DNA from: Tethya wilhelma
Lineage: Eukaryota; Porifera; Demospongiae; Tethyida; Tethyidae
Assembly: GCA_964030475.1 (NCBI GenBank)
Contig: CAXIPT010000006.1
Coordinates: forward strand, 818,354 to 882,353
Length of the DNA stretch: 64,000 nucleotides
Direction of reading: 5' to 3'
Shown here: in pieces, positions 1 to 11,369 of the stretch
Position numbering within the stretch: the first letter of the stretch is position 1
Layout: each line of letters begins with the position of its first letter
Made by a program: the position numbers and the translations under genes
Notes under the pieces: generated by a model
Told to the model about the DNA's origin: nothing
Database searches by the model: none
What the model saw: only the letters and a program-made list of their open reading frames with translations

Positions 1-107
1 TACAATTAGTTAAGCAAACATGATGGCAGTTAATGAACACCAACTGGTACAATACAGCAAGTCACTGACTACTTACAAGAACCAGTATTTAAACGAGGAG
101 GTCGCGT

Positions 108-118
108 ATAAAAGGGGC
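108..118 (+). promoter_or_regulatory. TATA-box-like core promoter
   Basis: The sequence TATAAAAGGGG follows the inverted GAGGAGGTCGCG end and precedes a GC-rich segment. The spacing would suit a start site near 140 and the candidate coding exon at 458. No other promoter element was recognised, and the activity is inferred. Confidence 0.35.
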
Positions 119-457
119 GTGGCCGGCCACAAATTCGCGACGTCAGAAAATGGCGTCGGAATTTTTTACTTTAGAAAATTGGTAACTAAGCAAGGGACTT
201 ACTCGCACGGGTTTTACACTGTGTTTTACTGAGTTTTACTAACCAAACAGCTGCACAAACTTAGAGCGACACAGAGAGCGCCACAAATGAACAATTGCTG
301 CAGTTTTTGAAGAAAACTACGTGCATTTTGAGAAAGAAGCGTTCTTTTACCATGCCAGGGAATAAACTTCTCGAGTGAAAGTGAAAAGGACTCGTTTTTG
401 CGTGTCTGAAGATTGATGGACCGTCAATGACGTGCAGAGTTTCTCAAAGTCTCAAAA

Positions 458-552
458 ATGAAGCTTGCACTGCTACTTGTAGCTGCTAGTCTGGTATTTG
501 GAGTCAGTCCATTGGTTCTGAGCCATCTAGTGGTTCTATTTCTCAAGCTCAG
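458..552 (+). CDS. Candidate first coding exon with signal peptide (gene unrecognised)
   Basis: An ATG at 458 opens a 31-codon frame starting MKLALLLVAASLVFG, which has the shape of a secretory signal peptide: a lysine and then a hydrophobic core. It ends at a good GTCAGT splice donor at 553. No downstream exon could be joined with confidence, and no protein family is recognisable. A TATA box lies about 350 bp upstream. The alternative is a chance ORF inside a mobile repeat, which cannot be excluded. Confidence 0.25.
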
Positions 553-2079
553 GTCAGTACTTACAGTTAGAAAACAAAATACGCACACATTTTAGTGTAA
601 CAGTTCTTATTATGTGTGGTAGGAGTATATACAGGTGGTGTTGATGGCCGAATAGTGAGGGTCAGGACGGTCGATGGTGGCTGTGTCTGCCGTGAAGATC
701 CCTGTGTTAGTGTACTGTCGTTATGATTTCGTGGTCAGTCCATAGTCTGACAGGTGCAGCAGAGTCTCATCCGTGCTCAAGTTATTACAAGTTTACACCT
801 GTAGTTTGTGACAAGTAAGTGGTCTATTTACTGTACGCATGTGTGTACATGTGATAATAGCTGAGTCATGTCGTACAAACACAGGTACGTGTGATTTTCT
901 TGACCCACATTTACACTTGAGCTTGGCTTATGATGAAATGGTGTTGAAGTCTCCAATTCCATGTTGAATTGGACGTTTTGTCGAGTCCGTTAGCATGAAA
1001 ACATCCATCTTTATTATTTTATTGATGGTTAGTTCATACAATACAAATTTTAGCAAATAATATGTTATTGATGCATGACTGACTATTTTTGTACAGATCA
1101 GCTGATATTCAACTTGATGATAAAGATAGAAGAGAGCATTAACTCCACCACAACCAGTGTATCATGTACTCTCTTCTTGTTCCTTCTCTACAGCGTCTGT
1201 AGATACCTACTTGACTCACCATCATGATCCCGGTAACTGAAAAAACAACAGCACTATTATTAGCAATTCATAGTACTTCTATTTTGCATAAACAAGCAGT
1301 TTACCTTCTAATCCAAACTTTTGCAGGACATGAAATCAGCCAAATATTGCTCAACTCTTCACAAACTCAGAGACCTCAGTGAGAGTGACTAGAATGGTGT
1401 ACTGTCTCAATACAGTGTTCAGTGATGCCCTGGCAGAAACTAGCACAAGAATTGTGTATTTTTTTATACAAAGATGTGCTCTTGTTGTTAATAATTTGTA
1501 AAAAAAAATAGTGTGAGTCTGTATTGGCAGTGTTACTGCTTGTATTTGCTGTACAAGAAGTATCAATGGCTGCCATAGAATACTAAGACCACAAAACAAA
1601 CCAGATTCTTTGTAATGTTTACAAAAGGACATAACAGGTAGTTTTTATTTGGTAACCACTACTACTGTGCAAGTAATTTGTGGAAGGTAAGCATCGTAGT
1701 GCGTAGTTGTAGCTAAAAGAAAAAAGGAGCTCTGCAAGCGCCATGACGACAGTTTTTTACGTCTGCGCAAAAGGTCAAAGGTGGTGTCCGGGGATTTTTC
1801 TATTTATACCCCGTACCCCGGAAGTGATCCAAAACGAACGCGGGTGAATAATTGCGTCATTATAAACGCGACCTCCTCGTTTAAGAAACATTCATTTATT
1901 TAAACAAAATTGTTGACAATTAACTGCACTAGGAACATGCGCAGTCCTTGGATAAGTAGCTATCATATTACGAGAAAATCATTGGAAAAACTCTTGTAAG
2001 GAATGATCAAGGCGTTATAAGGAACGTGACGATTATAATTATTATATCAAAGACCTAGGCTAAATCCAAGCTAAATCTC
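553..2079. other. Non-coding stretch without a recognised gene
   Basis: Nothing coding could be supported here. The DNA is AT-rich, with one GC-rich patch near 1730-1880 leading into the right inverted end of the element described at 88-1886. Short reading frames on the minus strand around 1351-1632 show no family signal. Confidence 0.5.
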
Positions 2080-3310
2080 ACTAGCTGGTGGGGATTAATT
2101 AGGACATGTAGCTATGTTATGAAGCATGAAGTGCATGTACAAATGTTATTCACTGTTTGTGGCATGTTATGTATGTGTGTATGAACATGTATGTGTGTGA
2201 GATTCTTTGTTCTCAGTGCAATGAGCATTTTACAAGAACTATGACAGTCAGCTAAAGGGATAGTATATAGCCTCGTGTAAACCATGCAGGCCTTCCTGCT
2301 ATATGCATATGCTTACCGTTGCCAAGCAATTTATATAAAATGCAGGGGAGGGCCTGCATGGTTTACGAGGCAACGCACACATAGCTACTCACACAGGGCA
2401 GCTGCTGGTAACATGCATGACATCCCTTTGATAACAGTCTGGGATCAACTGCAATGTAAAGTACAGTATAATTTTACATTCTATGATTAATGGTCTGAAT
2501 ACTGCTATATCAATTATTCTAAGAAATTTTGCCTTATATACACACAATAGTAAATTGTGTGAGAAATGATGTACAGAAAATACTTGCAAAAATGTGAAGT
2601 AAAATTCCCAATTCATTACTGCTAATTAATGAGGAACTTATAGTAATCAATTAGACGTTCGTCCAATCAACTCGTTGGTATTTTTGTCGAATTTTTCAAT
2701 TTCATGAAGAGTAGAATAAAAGCACCACATGCAGATACAGAGAATTATTTACCTACATTGCAGCTATAGCATCGTAATATCTTGGAAGTTAATATAATTA
2801 ATAGCACAGAAACTTTAAAAAAAAAAACAACAACATTGTATTCAATAATTTCAGCTATACACATAGAAGGTGAGTTATATAGTAATTCAAATCATTGATT
2901 ATTATAATTGTTTGAAAGGTATTAATTCTAGCTTGGACTGAATGCTATACATGTAGTCATACCAAACAAGCTTTCCTAGAAAAGAGGACCAACCATTGCG
3001 AGAAGCTTATACAACTAATAAAAACGAAACAATTAAATTTAAAGTAACTTTAGGTTTAATTTAATTGTAAACAGTTCTATAGAAAGAAGTGGCCATGCAA
3101 CTATGCATATACCACATTTTTGCTCTGTGACATTGGAGGCATATTATCGTAATCAATATTCTGATACACACACAGCTATTATTACAGCTAGTGGACACAA
3201 ATAGTGAAGTTACTGTAGATATAGTGTAAGTATACTCGATCTGACAGGAAGGTCTGCTGGGACCACATCAAACTCCACTGATAAATACAGAGTCTCAAGT
3301 GTAAGGTAAT
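2080..3310. repeat. Diverged segmental duplication, copy 1 (partner 11370-12690)
   Basis: The order of recognisable blocks is the same here and at 11370-12690. The shared blocks include TGTGTGAGATTCTTT with TTCTCAGTG, CTAAAGGGA, the CAGCTGCTGGTA and ATCCCTTTGATAACAG stretch, TCAATTATTCTAAGAAATT, and the TCTCAAGTRTAAGGTA end. The copies differ by many substitutions and indels, so the duplication is old. This copy lies upstream of the Pmp-repeat gene at 3930. The other copy has no intact gene beside it. Confidence 0.7.
2270..2371. mobile_element. Short hairpin MITE
   Basis: GCCTCGTGTAAACCATGCAG at the left is mirrored by CTGCATGGTTTACGAGGC at the right, about 100 bp apart. The inner arms add the GGCC/GGGCC ends, so the unit folds on itself. 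A degenerate relative lies at about 11613-11692 in the duplicated partner region. Related CCTCGTAAACCAGG ends bound the larger element at 9291-11096. Confidence 0.65.
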
Positions 3311-3821
3311 ATAGAATTAGATTTGCATGCATGATTTAGATAATTCAATCTACTCATTTGAATATCGTGTAATTTTTATACCTATCATTGCGTGTGGAAT
3401 TTAAATCTCTCAGTGAAATTTAACTTTCATGACCCATTACCAGTACAAAATTTTAATGCGGGTTAATTGCTACAAAAAGTATGCAAAATTATAAACTTGC
3501 AAATAATTATAATTATAATATATTGATTATTTTTAAAGCAAAAATAACTCAGATTATAGTGTGTTTTCATGTAGAGTACTGTATACTAAAATAATTATTT
3601 ACTATGCACACAATGTACAACATGCATATTTTCATCATTCACTGACACGGGAATCAGAATCACAATTTCACTTAAAATTAATCTTGGTCTATAACTGAAA
3701 TTCTATATATTGCCCACATGTACTATAGATCTACAATAATATTCACAAAGTGTCGAGTTGACCATATTTTTAATTTTTTCTCTTTCTTTGTTTATCCATG
3801 GGCCATTCACTGAAAATACCA

Positions 3822-3824
<3 letters not shown>

Positions 3825-3864
<40 letters not shown>
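3825..3864. repeat. (CA)n microsatellite
   Basis: About 20 uninterrupted CA units lie just upstream of the Pmp-like gene. A frame reads through it as Thr-His repeats, but this is not used as coding sequence because the signal peptide begins later. Confidence 0.95.
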
Positions 3865-3866
<2 letters not shown>

Positions 3867-3929
3867 ATGGCGACACAGTCGGATACATTCAAGACATTCA
3901 AGTATAGCCTAGCTATAAACCAGACGGAA

Positions 3930-4901
3930 ATGACGGCCAATCAGTTGACTATTTTACTCGTCACCTTGTTAGGATTCTTTGTTTTGATTTCATTAGTATC
4001 AGCTCAAACATACCATATTGTAATAGACCACACCTCTTGTCCCACTGAGACTACACCCACTGGTAGTGGATTACTTCCTGTCACACCTACTGACAACATT
4101 TCAGTGGATAATGAGGGCTCAAGCACATCCTCAGGTAGTGGATCATTTCCAGACCCATTCTTGGATGAGGACTGCTTGACTCTAACACAATATGCCCAGT
4201 CCCCAGCTACTACCATTGACGCTGACATTACCTTAAGCTTTGAGCCTGGAAATCACACTCTTGATTCTCGTCTTCAGATACAAAATGTCAATAATCTGGT
4301 CTTACAAGTTACACCTACAAACTCCTCTTCTATTTCAGTTGCCATTGTTACATGTACAAATTCCACAGGCTTTGATTTTGCAAACACATATGAGATTAGT
4401 GTTAAAGGTCTAGAGTTCAGTGGCTGCCGGGAGAACTCAGTGAGATCAGTAGACCAACTGATGATAGAGGACTGTAGATTTCAAAATGGACATGGAATGG
4501 AATTGAGGAATGTCAGTAGTGCAAATTTTGAAAGGAACTCTTTCATCTCTCTCACTGCATTTAGAGAGGCTTGGGATCCATGGGGGAGATATGTACCATC
4601 AGGAGGGGCCATTGTTGCCTTTAGTAGTGATATTAATGTTACTGGATGTCTCTTTGAGGGAAATAGTGCAGTTGATGGTTATTATGGTGACGGTGGTGCA
4701 ATATGGACTGACAGTGGTAGTATTACTATAAATGGTAGTAATTTCAGCAACAACACAGCTGAGTTTGGTGGAGCAATAAGGACAAGCAGTGGTAGTATTA
4801 ACGTATATGGTAGTAATTTTAGAGCAAGTGATGGTGGTGCAATAAAGACAAGCAGTGGTAGTATTAACGTATATGGTAGTAATTTTAGAGCAAGTGATGG
4901 T
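3930..4901 (+). CDS. Pmp-repeat surface protein, N-terminal part (interrupted at an assembly join)
   Basis: This is a paralogue of the full-length gene at 16736-22990. The chosen ATG at 3930 gives a signal peptide starting MTANQLTILLVTLLG and ending near SAQTYHIV, matching MAFIQQLTILI...SAQTYYIV in the paralogues. An upstream in-frame ATG through the CA repeat is less likely. After the signal come an acidic Ser/Gly segment, a DSRLQIQNV motif, a CRENSVRSVDQL segment, and then the first GGAIWTDSGS/GSNFSNNTA Pmp-type repeats expected to form a right-handed beta helix. The last two repeat units (about 4768-4900) are nearly identical tandem copies. The frame ends at an unknown base at 4902, and what follows (to 4952) does not resemble the family. 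The rest of the gene is therefore missing or misjoined. The function is unknown; an extracellular, membrane-anchored adhesion or recognition role is inferred from the paralogue. Confidence 0.8.
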
Positions 4902-4902
4902 N
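4902..4902. other. Assembly join (n) inside a coding repeat
   Basis: A single unknown base sits within the second copy of a near-identical coding repeat. The reading frame loses all similarity to the family directly after it, which suggests contigs joined across a repeat rather than a natural gene end. Confidence 0.7.
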
Positions 4903-6769
4903 TGGCAAGCCAGCTAGACTGTGGCCGGGCTGCTCAGTATAATGTGTACTGAGCCTGCTTGATACTGAAGTGTAACACACATCTCAGTCATTTGCATGAT
5001 TTGGAAGCAGGAGCTGTATCATAAGATTTACTTGCCTTTCTATATGTTATGATAATCAAAGTCCTGATTCATTTCTTAAGAAGAGCAAGAGGATCCAGGT
5101 ATCACAAAATAGTTCCAGGCAACTTGCATTTGAATTCCAAATAACGCACACTTTTGTGTTATGCATTAGTGTAGAAATTAATGGCGGCCATATGGAGGAG
5201 GTGCTTTTCGCCTTGTATCTAGCTACTCAATGAGAGGCGCTAAAAACCGATGGCAAAAGCGACTGTCCCGGAAGAAACCAAGCTCATTCGTTCAAGAATC
5301 AGCTTCTAAAAGTGAATAGTCTCTGAGAAAACTCGAGCCAAGATAGAAGAAGAAGAAGAAGAAGAAGAAGAAGAAGAAGAAGAAGAAGAAGAAGAAGAAG
5401 AAGAAGAAGATGGAGAAATTTGGAGGTTTGGCATGTTTGTGTTTGTTACTTTAGCGATGGTTTTAGGCCATGTTTTTGGGCTCAATAAAAAGAGAAAGAG
5501 CTAAATAGTAGCTTAAGAAGCCTTTTAGTGCTAAGTGCTCAGTTTTTGCAGAGTCATGATTCGCGTGAATATTTGTATTGCGCTAATGGGCCATCCGTGC
5601 CATTCCTGTGTACCCAGTACTACCGTACTGGGAATACATGTCAGAACATGTAACATGCATAATATGACATGTAAGAACATGTCATATATTATATACACAT
5701 ATTCTTCAGACTTGAACATATATACAGGGTCTTAATCTTTAACATCAATGGAACTATATAGAGAAACTCTGAAGCTGAAAATGAATAAAAGTTGCCAAGC
5801 AACATAATAATATCAGCATTACAAAACTTGTATACAAACAAATTAGTAGGATCTAAGTGTCCTAAAGAATAATCGGTCTACATAAACAATTAATTTCAAA
5901 TTCATTGCTATAATTTGTACAATGATGAAGTATTTTTATTTGAATCATTGTAATGCTTCATTAATCACACACAAATAGCCACGATAGTTTAATAGTTGAA
6001 CTGTTTTGTTCTATAGTTTTTATAGTCACATAAAACAATAATTATTATTATTATGTATTCACGTACCATCATCATTTGTTGTACATGCATGTTGGTATAT
6101 CAATTATTATAATATTTCATTATAATTTGCTGTGAAAGCAAACGAAAATGAAGAAAACAACTACAAATTACCTAATCTCGATATCAAAATACTAGCCTCA
6201 TCTCCAGGCTCAAAGAAGGGGGGGCCCAGATGGGAACAAAATAGTACATGCATGCAGTGTAATGAATTGTATGGGCTCTTTTCACCAGTTTAATGCTGAC
6301 AGGTTAGCATAATTACGATGGGACAATTAACGCACATTCAATGTAGATACAAGGCATAATTAACTGACAAAACTTGTAATCAGTGATAGAAAATAACTTG
6401 TATGAAGAACAGTCAACTAACTATACAACAATCAGCTACAACAACACAGCAAAGAAAACAATTAACATCTCTTACATGATTCACTGCATGGTTTGATGGA
6501 CCATGGTCAATCCCTCCCCATCCAGCCATGCAGTGTTATGAATCAGATCCTCATGGGCACTCTCAGTAGGTCATGTACAACACTGCTTGGTGTGAACATA
6601 CAAATAGCTCTTTCGTTGGTTGCTATGGGATCCAACCATTACCAATGGCAATGGATTGGGTTGGTTCTTATCATGGCAGTGAAAGTGTCCTGTCTTTGTT
6701 GACTCTCTGCATGGCCAGAAGCTGAAATGAATACAGTGAAGAATTAATAATGCAGGCATGTATAAGCAG
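4903..6769. other. Non-coding stretch with (GAA)n repeat
   Basis: No gene could be supported. It contains a GAA/GAAG trinucleotide tract at about 5344-5410 and AT-rich DNA. A short palindromic segment around 5600-5640 (CCCAGTACTACCGTACTGGG core) stands out. Reading frames in this stretch are short and without family signal. Confidence 0.5.
5344..5410. repeat. (GAA)n trinucleotide repeat
   Basis: An uninterrupted run of about 22 GAA units is followed by ATGGAGAAATTTGGAG. The run is purine-only on this strand and could form triplex DNA. No coding role is seen. Confidence 0.95.
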
Positions 6770-6817
6770 TGTGTGTGTGTGTGCATGTGTATATATGTGT
6801 GTGTGTGTGTGTGTGTG

Positions 6818-6856
<39 letters not shown>

Positions 6857-6857
6857 N

Positions 6858-6937
<80 letters not shown>

Positions 6938-6955
6938 ATGTGTGTGCATGCGTGT
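6770..6955. repeat. Long (GT)n microsatellite with a join at 6857
   Basis: A GT tract of about 180 bp, interrupted by a few ATGT units and by one unknown base. The true length is uncertain because the join is in the repeat. Confidence 0.95.
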
Positions 6956-7427
6956 GAATTTATCAAGATAAATATATGACCTGGCACAATTACAATAAAT
7001 TATGCATGCTGGTGTAGGTGCCAGCCAGCTTCTAAAATAACCTTCATTCTCAAAATTGTACCTATACATATTAATCAGGTTGTTTTATGCTGATCACAAT
7101 GGCCAGCTTAATTCAAACAACCAACCATGCATTGAAGATTTAGAAAAAGAAATACTTAATTTTTTAAACTTATAATTGATTCAATTTTCCACATGTACAT
7201 TATGTACACAGCTCCTGGGCTGTACATTGTATGTACACATTATACTAAAATTATACTGTAAAGCAGTATTTACTGTATATTATTGTGTTCATTGTTATAA
7301 TATTATATTACAGGGAATTATCTCAACTGTAAAAACGCAGATTCTGAAGTCCAACAGTTATTGCAACATGATATCACCCCCTATAGGTGCATGAGAGTGC
7401 CATAACACACCTCCGTGCTACATCAGC

Positions 7428-7873
7428 TGACAAATGAAAAGAACAACAATTTAGTAGGAAACCAGGAGGATCTCTCACTATCACACCATCTGGGGACACT
7501 AGCTGAGAAAGATACACTGTACGATTTGGATACTGAAGTCAACCAATCAGATTTGCCAGGGAGTTCAAGATTACTATGTATGGAAGAATGATTCTCTTAC
7601 ACTGTATATATGATCATGCATCCGTGTATGAATGTATATATATGTATAGTATAGCTTGCTAAAATTTATACATTTGTACCCTGCATGGGTGCATGATGGG
7701 AGTGTTAAATCAACCTCTGGGAGTTGACAAAATTGAAAGAGCAACAATTTAGTAGGAAGCGAACATGACCTATATTGCTATAATAGGTCTAGTGACACTG
7801 AGAAAGAAATGCTGCATGATTCGAGAATGAAGTCAACTAATCAGATTCGCCAGAAAGTTTAACCCTGACTATG
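7428..7873. repeat. Diverged local direct duplication (7428-7590 and 7723-7873)
   Basis: Both units contain AACAATTTAGTAGGAA, then ACACT...GAGAAAG, then GAAGTCAAC(C/T)AATCAGATT(T/C)GCCAG, in the same order and spacing. A weaker third relative appears near 8990-9080 (GGAAGTCAACTAGC). No coding content is apparent. Confidence 0.6.
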
Positions 7874-7958
7874 CATCCAATTCCCATGTAATTAAGCATT
7901 ATGCAATACTGCAGCAGCTATAAAACGGCTATAGGAGTACCCAATAACATCACAACTT

Positions 7959-8669
7959 ATCTTGTAAAGCCATGCATGCACATCCACTTGTGGCCATTAC
8001 TTGTCACGGAATGGTCGTAGTACAGTATTTATGTAAATATTTGATATGGTCAATGTGTGCATGGCCTTGTTTCAGGCTCCAATATAGCTCTTTGCATGGG
8101 TATTATATATACATGAAGGGGATGGGGGGAGGGAGATCTGGGAACGTGCATGGATAGTTAATTTGCACATAACTAAACTAGAGGCAAATTTGTGGTAGTA
8201 ATGTATTGATTGATGTATTATAGGTTAACCATGAATTACATGATCTAAAATAGTCATGATGATGTCCTGCAATAAACAAATGGTGCATGGATACCATGCA
8301 GTGGTCAATAGTTATGTCCATGTATGACTGACATTCCAAATAATTTTTTTTTCTATAGTGAAACTATAGACAGCATGCATTTCTTGAGTATAATTAATTA
8401 TTTTGTGCACGTGCATATTTAGTCTAGTCTAGTCTAGTCTACCATATAGTGCTGTAATTGATACTGTACTACGTAGTACAGTATTTATGTAAATCTTTGA
8501 TATGGTCAATGTGTATTTTGCTAACTATACTGCTAACCACATCTAATTACCCATATAATATTATGGAGAATCCACACACACATCATGCATGCATGTAATG
8601 TCATGCATTTGGTTCCATTCCAGGACAAGTAATGGCCACAAGTGGATGTGCATGGCTTTACAAGGAGAT
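7959..8669. mobile_element. Non-autonomous TIR element of about 700 bp
   Basis: The left end reads ATCTTGTAAAGCCATGCATG followed by CACATCCACTTGTGGCCATT and ACTTGTC. The right end carries the same sequence in inverse orientation around 8620-8669, with a few differences. Inner arms also match: TATTTATGTAAATATTTGAT near 8024 and the direct-sense TATTTATGTAAATCTTTGAT near 8480. No transposase frame is present, so it is a MITE-like element. A fragment of related sequence lies near 28805-28870. Confidence 0.65.
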
Positions 8670-9290
8670 ACCTATAAGTCATGCATGCACTCACAATTGA
8701 CTACATCAAACACTTATACTATTGGAGGTCATCAGTAATGGATGCCCAGACATAATTTACATTAACACCATTTCCCTGGGTTTATTGCCAATTAAAAATG
8801 AATTTTAGCTCAAAGTAGTTAAGCTTAATTACCATGCATGGAATTTAGCCTCGTAATTTCTAGGCTCCGTCTACATGAGTCCACACCCACCAGAAATTAA
8901 AAAAAAAAATAATCATGAGAGATTATACATATGGGTGCTGCATAAATGAGTGAATTCATAATTGATGCTCTGAGATAAGGGTGAAGGAGACACAATTAGC
9001 ACAACAGCAGCACTCTGATAAGGAAGTCAACTAGCATAACTACTATAATACCTATCAACAGATTGCGAGGTGCAGTATATACTTGGGCAGCAAAGGTATT
9101 CTTAGAAAACAGGTTCTGGCTCAACCATTGAGAGAAACTCTCAACTGGTAAGAAATAAAACAAACTTTTATAAGGTAACTTAATTAAAGGAAAATAATTC
9201 AGTTACAATTTTGTAAGTCTCAAGGTATTGAAATTGTAGGGTACGTATTTTGGCTTAATTAACGTATATACTACAAAATTATCCAGCTGT

Positions 9291-11096
9291 ATAGCCTCGT
9301 AAACCAGGCCATCTCTTATGGGGAGAGCCTAGTCTCCAAAATCATGTGACGTTAAGGGTATCATACGTACGGTAGTACGTATAGTAGGAATGGGCCGACT
9401 GTCCCATAGACCCAATACAAAATATGTATCCCCATAAAAATCTAGCAAAACAAAGTTAAGCCCTCAAAATTGCTCAAAGGCTCTTCCCAACAGATTACCA
9501 ACTGCATGCAAGGCTTGAAACTCACAGAAACTTCACTGGGCACTCGTAGAGAGCGCTAGTGGGAAGCCACAATACTGCCATTTTTGTTCTCCTAACGTAC
9601 TTACGTACTTACGTACTAACTGACTTACTTGAACACAGTTTCCAGAGAACCAGAAAGTGCTGAGCCAACTTTGACAGCAGAATGTAAGTCCTTTTCAAGG
9701 GAACTACGTTCCTTGATACTCGTTTTCATCACAAATATGCCTAAACAAAAACTAGAAAGCTTTGAAACTTAGCGTATAAATTCATGTACTTCAACGGTAG
9801 CAATCTTCTTGTCAGTAGAGTTCAAAGGTCATTATCCATCCAGTGCACGTGACATTTAATGTGCATGCGCATTAATTACTCGAGCATAATAATGCATGTA
9901 GCTGCTACTCAAGCTTTTTGTAGGGACTAACCAGTCTCTAATAGTCTCCACACTGTAGTGTTGAAAAAAGTGAATGAACAAGTAGTAAAAATTTCAAAAA
10001 AATAAGGACTGTAGGAATGGGCAGTGGTGTAAAAAGTATTGAAACAAGGTATGTCTCAATTTCGGGCACACGACTACTTCATTTTTTTGTGTTCAAGTCA
10101 TGGCCAGTATAATCTAATCCTTCCTGCTACACTTTATTCCACTAGCCAAGTGATAAGATTGGCAAGATTTTGAACCATTGTGATACTGTTGGTGATAATA
10201 TCATCTACAAGTGATTCACAACATTCCACGACAATAAATTGAGGGATCAAAAATGAAAATGAAGTAGTCATGTGCCCGAAATTGAGACATACCTTGTTTC
10301 AATACTTTTTACACCACTGCCCATTCCTACAGTCCTTATTTTTTTGAAATTTTTACTACTTGTATAATTATACAACTATGCTATGACCTTGTTTTGTATA
10401 TGCATATGTGCAGGCTTGGACAGGATATGCACAAGTAAGAAAGTGTAACCAGGACTGCCCATGCACGCAACTCACAGCACAATTAGCCAAGAGTGATCAA
10501 TGATAACCTTGCTTCAAGTGTAAGAATGTAACAATTAATTTTTTTATTTATTAACAATGTGATTAGTATCTGGTAGCTAGCTTCTGTTCTTGCCGGAGTA
10601 CTGGCCTTCCCATGTATATGCTCAATACATGCCAATACCACGAGTAGTCTGACAGAATTTTTCTCGGCCATAGAGAAGATTCACAAAATAAGCCTATAAC
10701 TACTAAACCGAGCCACATCTAACATAAATTGCATTTTTTTTTTTTTTTTTTTTTTCTGGCCAGAACTCGTGAAGCAGTATATAGCACTGGCTACGTAATT
10801 TTGAGTGAGCGGATAAACCACGAAAACAACTTTCCACCCATGCACACTTTTCGGGATATTGGAGATCAGGCCCTCCCTACTCTTAGCAATAAAAATAATA
10901 ATTATATCAAAGGCAGCCATAACATCTTGTAGAATTGCAGGAACTGCTCACTGCTCAGCAACATCATCAATAGAAATAAGAGACAACTTTTGCTTGATAT
11001 GTAGCATTTTGTGTAACTCTACAAAATGTACATTATAAAAGTGTTATACTGATCGAGAGTGTAGCCGGGGAAGCTAGACCTGGTTTATGAGGCTAT
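9291..11096. mobile_element. TIR-bounded composite repeat containing a nested MITE
   Basis: ATAGCCTCGTAAACCAGG at 9291 is mirrored by CCTGGTTTATGAGGCTAT at 11078-11096. Between them lies a complete copy of the GTAGGAATGGGC family (9361-10330) plus unrelated AT-rich DNA with a poly-T run at 10735-10755. No transposase was seen. The nesting suggests that the inner element inserted into the outer one. Confidence 0.5.
9361..10330 (+). mobile_element. GTAGGAATGGGC-family MITE, copy 1
   Basis: The element begins with a palindromic ATACGTACGGTAGTACGTAT segment and AGTAGGAATGGGCC, and ends with GCCCATTCCTAC, giving inverted termini. Its right third is a large hairpin: the stretch at 9952-10090 returns in inverse orientation at 10245-10365, including AGTATTGAAACAAGGTATG and AAGTAGTCATGTGCC blocks. 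A GTGCATGCGCAT site lies at 9861. The same order of sequence is found at 23581-24264 and, inverted, at 37648-38612. No protein is encoded. Confidence 0.75.
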
Positions 11097-11369
11097 AATC
11101 AAATTATACAAGGTAGTTAAACGATTATGTTTCATGCAGTTTAAATTATCAAATATAGTTAGTATACTGAGGGCATGTGATAGCTATTATTAATAATTAG
11201 AATCACACTAAACTTGATTCCGGCTTGTAGTTAAAGATATGGAGGAATTCAATCCTTAACAATTTTAGGGACATAATGTAGTTATTAATTAAATTGTTTG
11301 ATTGCTAATTGCAGTCCTTGAATTTCAAAGTAATTATATTCAATATTATAAGTATTTTAACAACCGTGA
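11097..11369. other. AT-rich spacer, nothing recognised
   Basis: No coding, RNA or repeat signal beyond AT-rich short runs was found. Confidence 0.5.

Larger units (their letters stand above)
88..1886. repeat. Possible element bounded by inverted TTAAACGAGGAGGTCGCG ends
   Basis: A run of about 20 bases reading TTAAACGAGGAGGTCGCG near position 91 recurs in inverse orientation near 1865-1884. Both copies are followed inward by an A/T-rich TATAA-like stretch. The two ends lie about 1.8 kb apart and enclose a TATA box, a candidate signal-peptide exon and CpG-rich DNA. No target duplication was identified. It could be a TIR transposable element or two solo copies of a shared short repeat. Confidence 0.4.

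Noticed and set aside
3798..3929. Start of the first Pmp-like gene at 3798 with a Thr-His run
   Set aside because: Paralogues start directly at the signal peptide, which corresponds to the ATG at 3930. The upstream frame crosses a microsatellite.
6571..7069. Long reading frames of Thr-His or Cys-Val repeats over the GT tract
   Set aside because: They are translations of the (GT)n/(CA)n microsatellite and contain an assembly join. No gene signal on either side.
8410..8445. CRISPR-like or satellite array in the GTCTA repeats (TAGTCTAGTCTAGTCTAG)
   Set aside because: Only four short units, without spacers, in a eukaryotic genome. A simple repeat.
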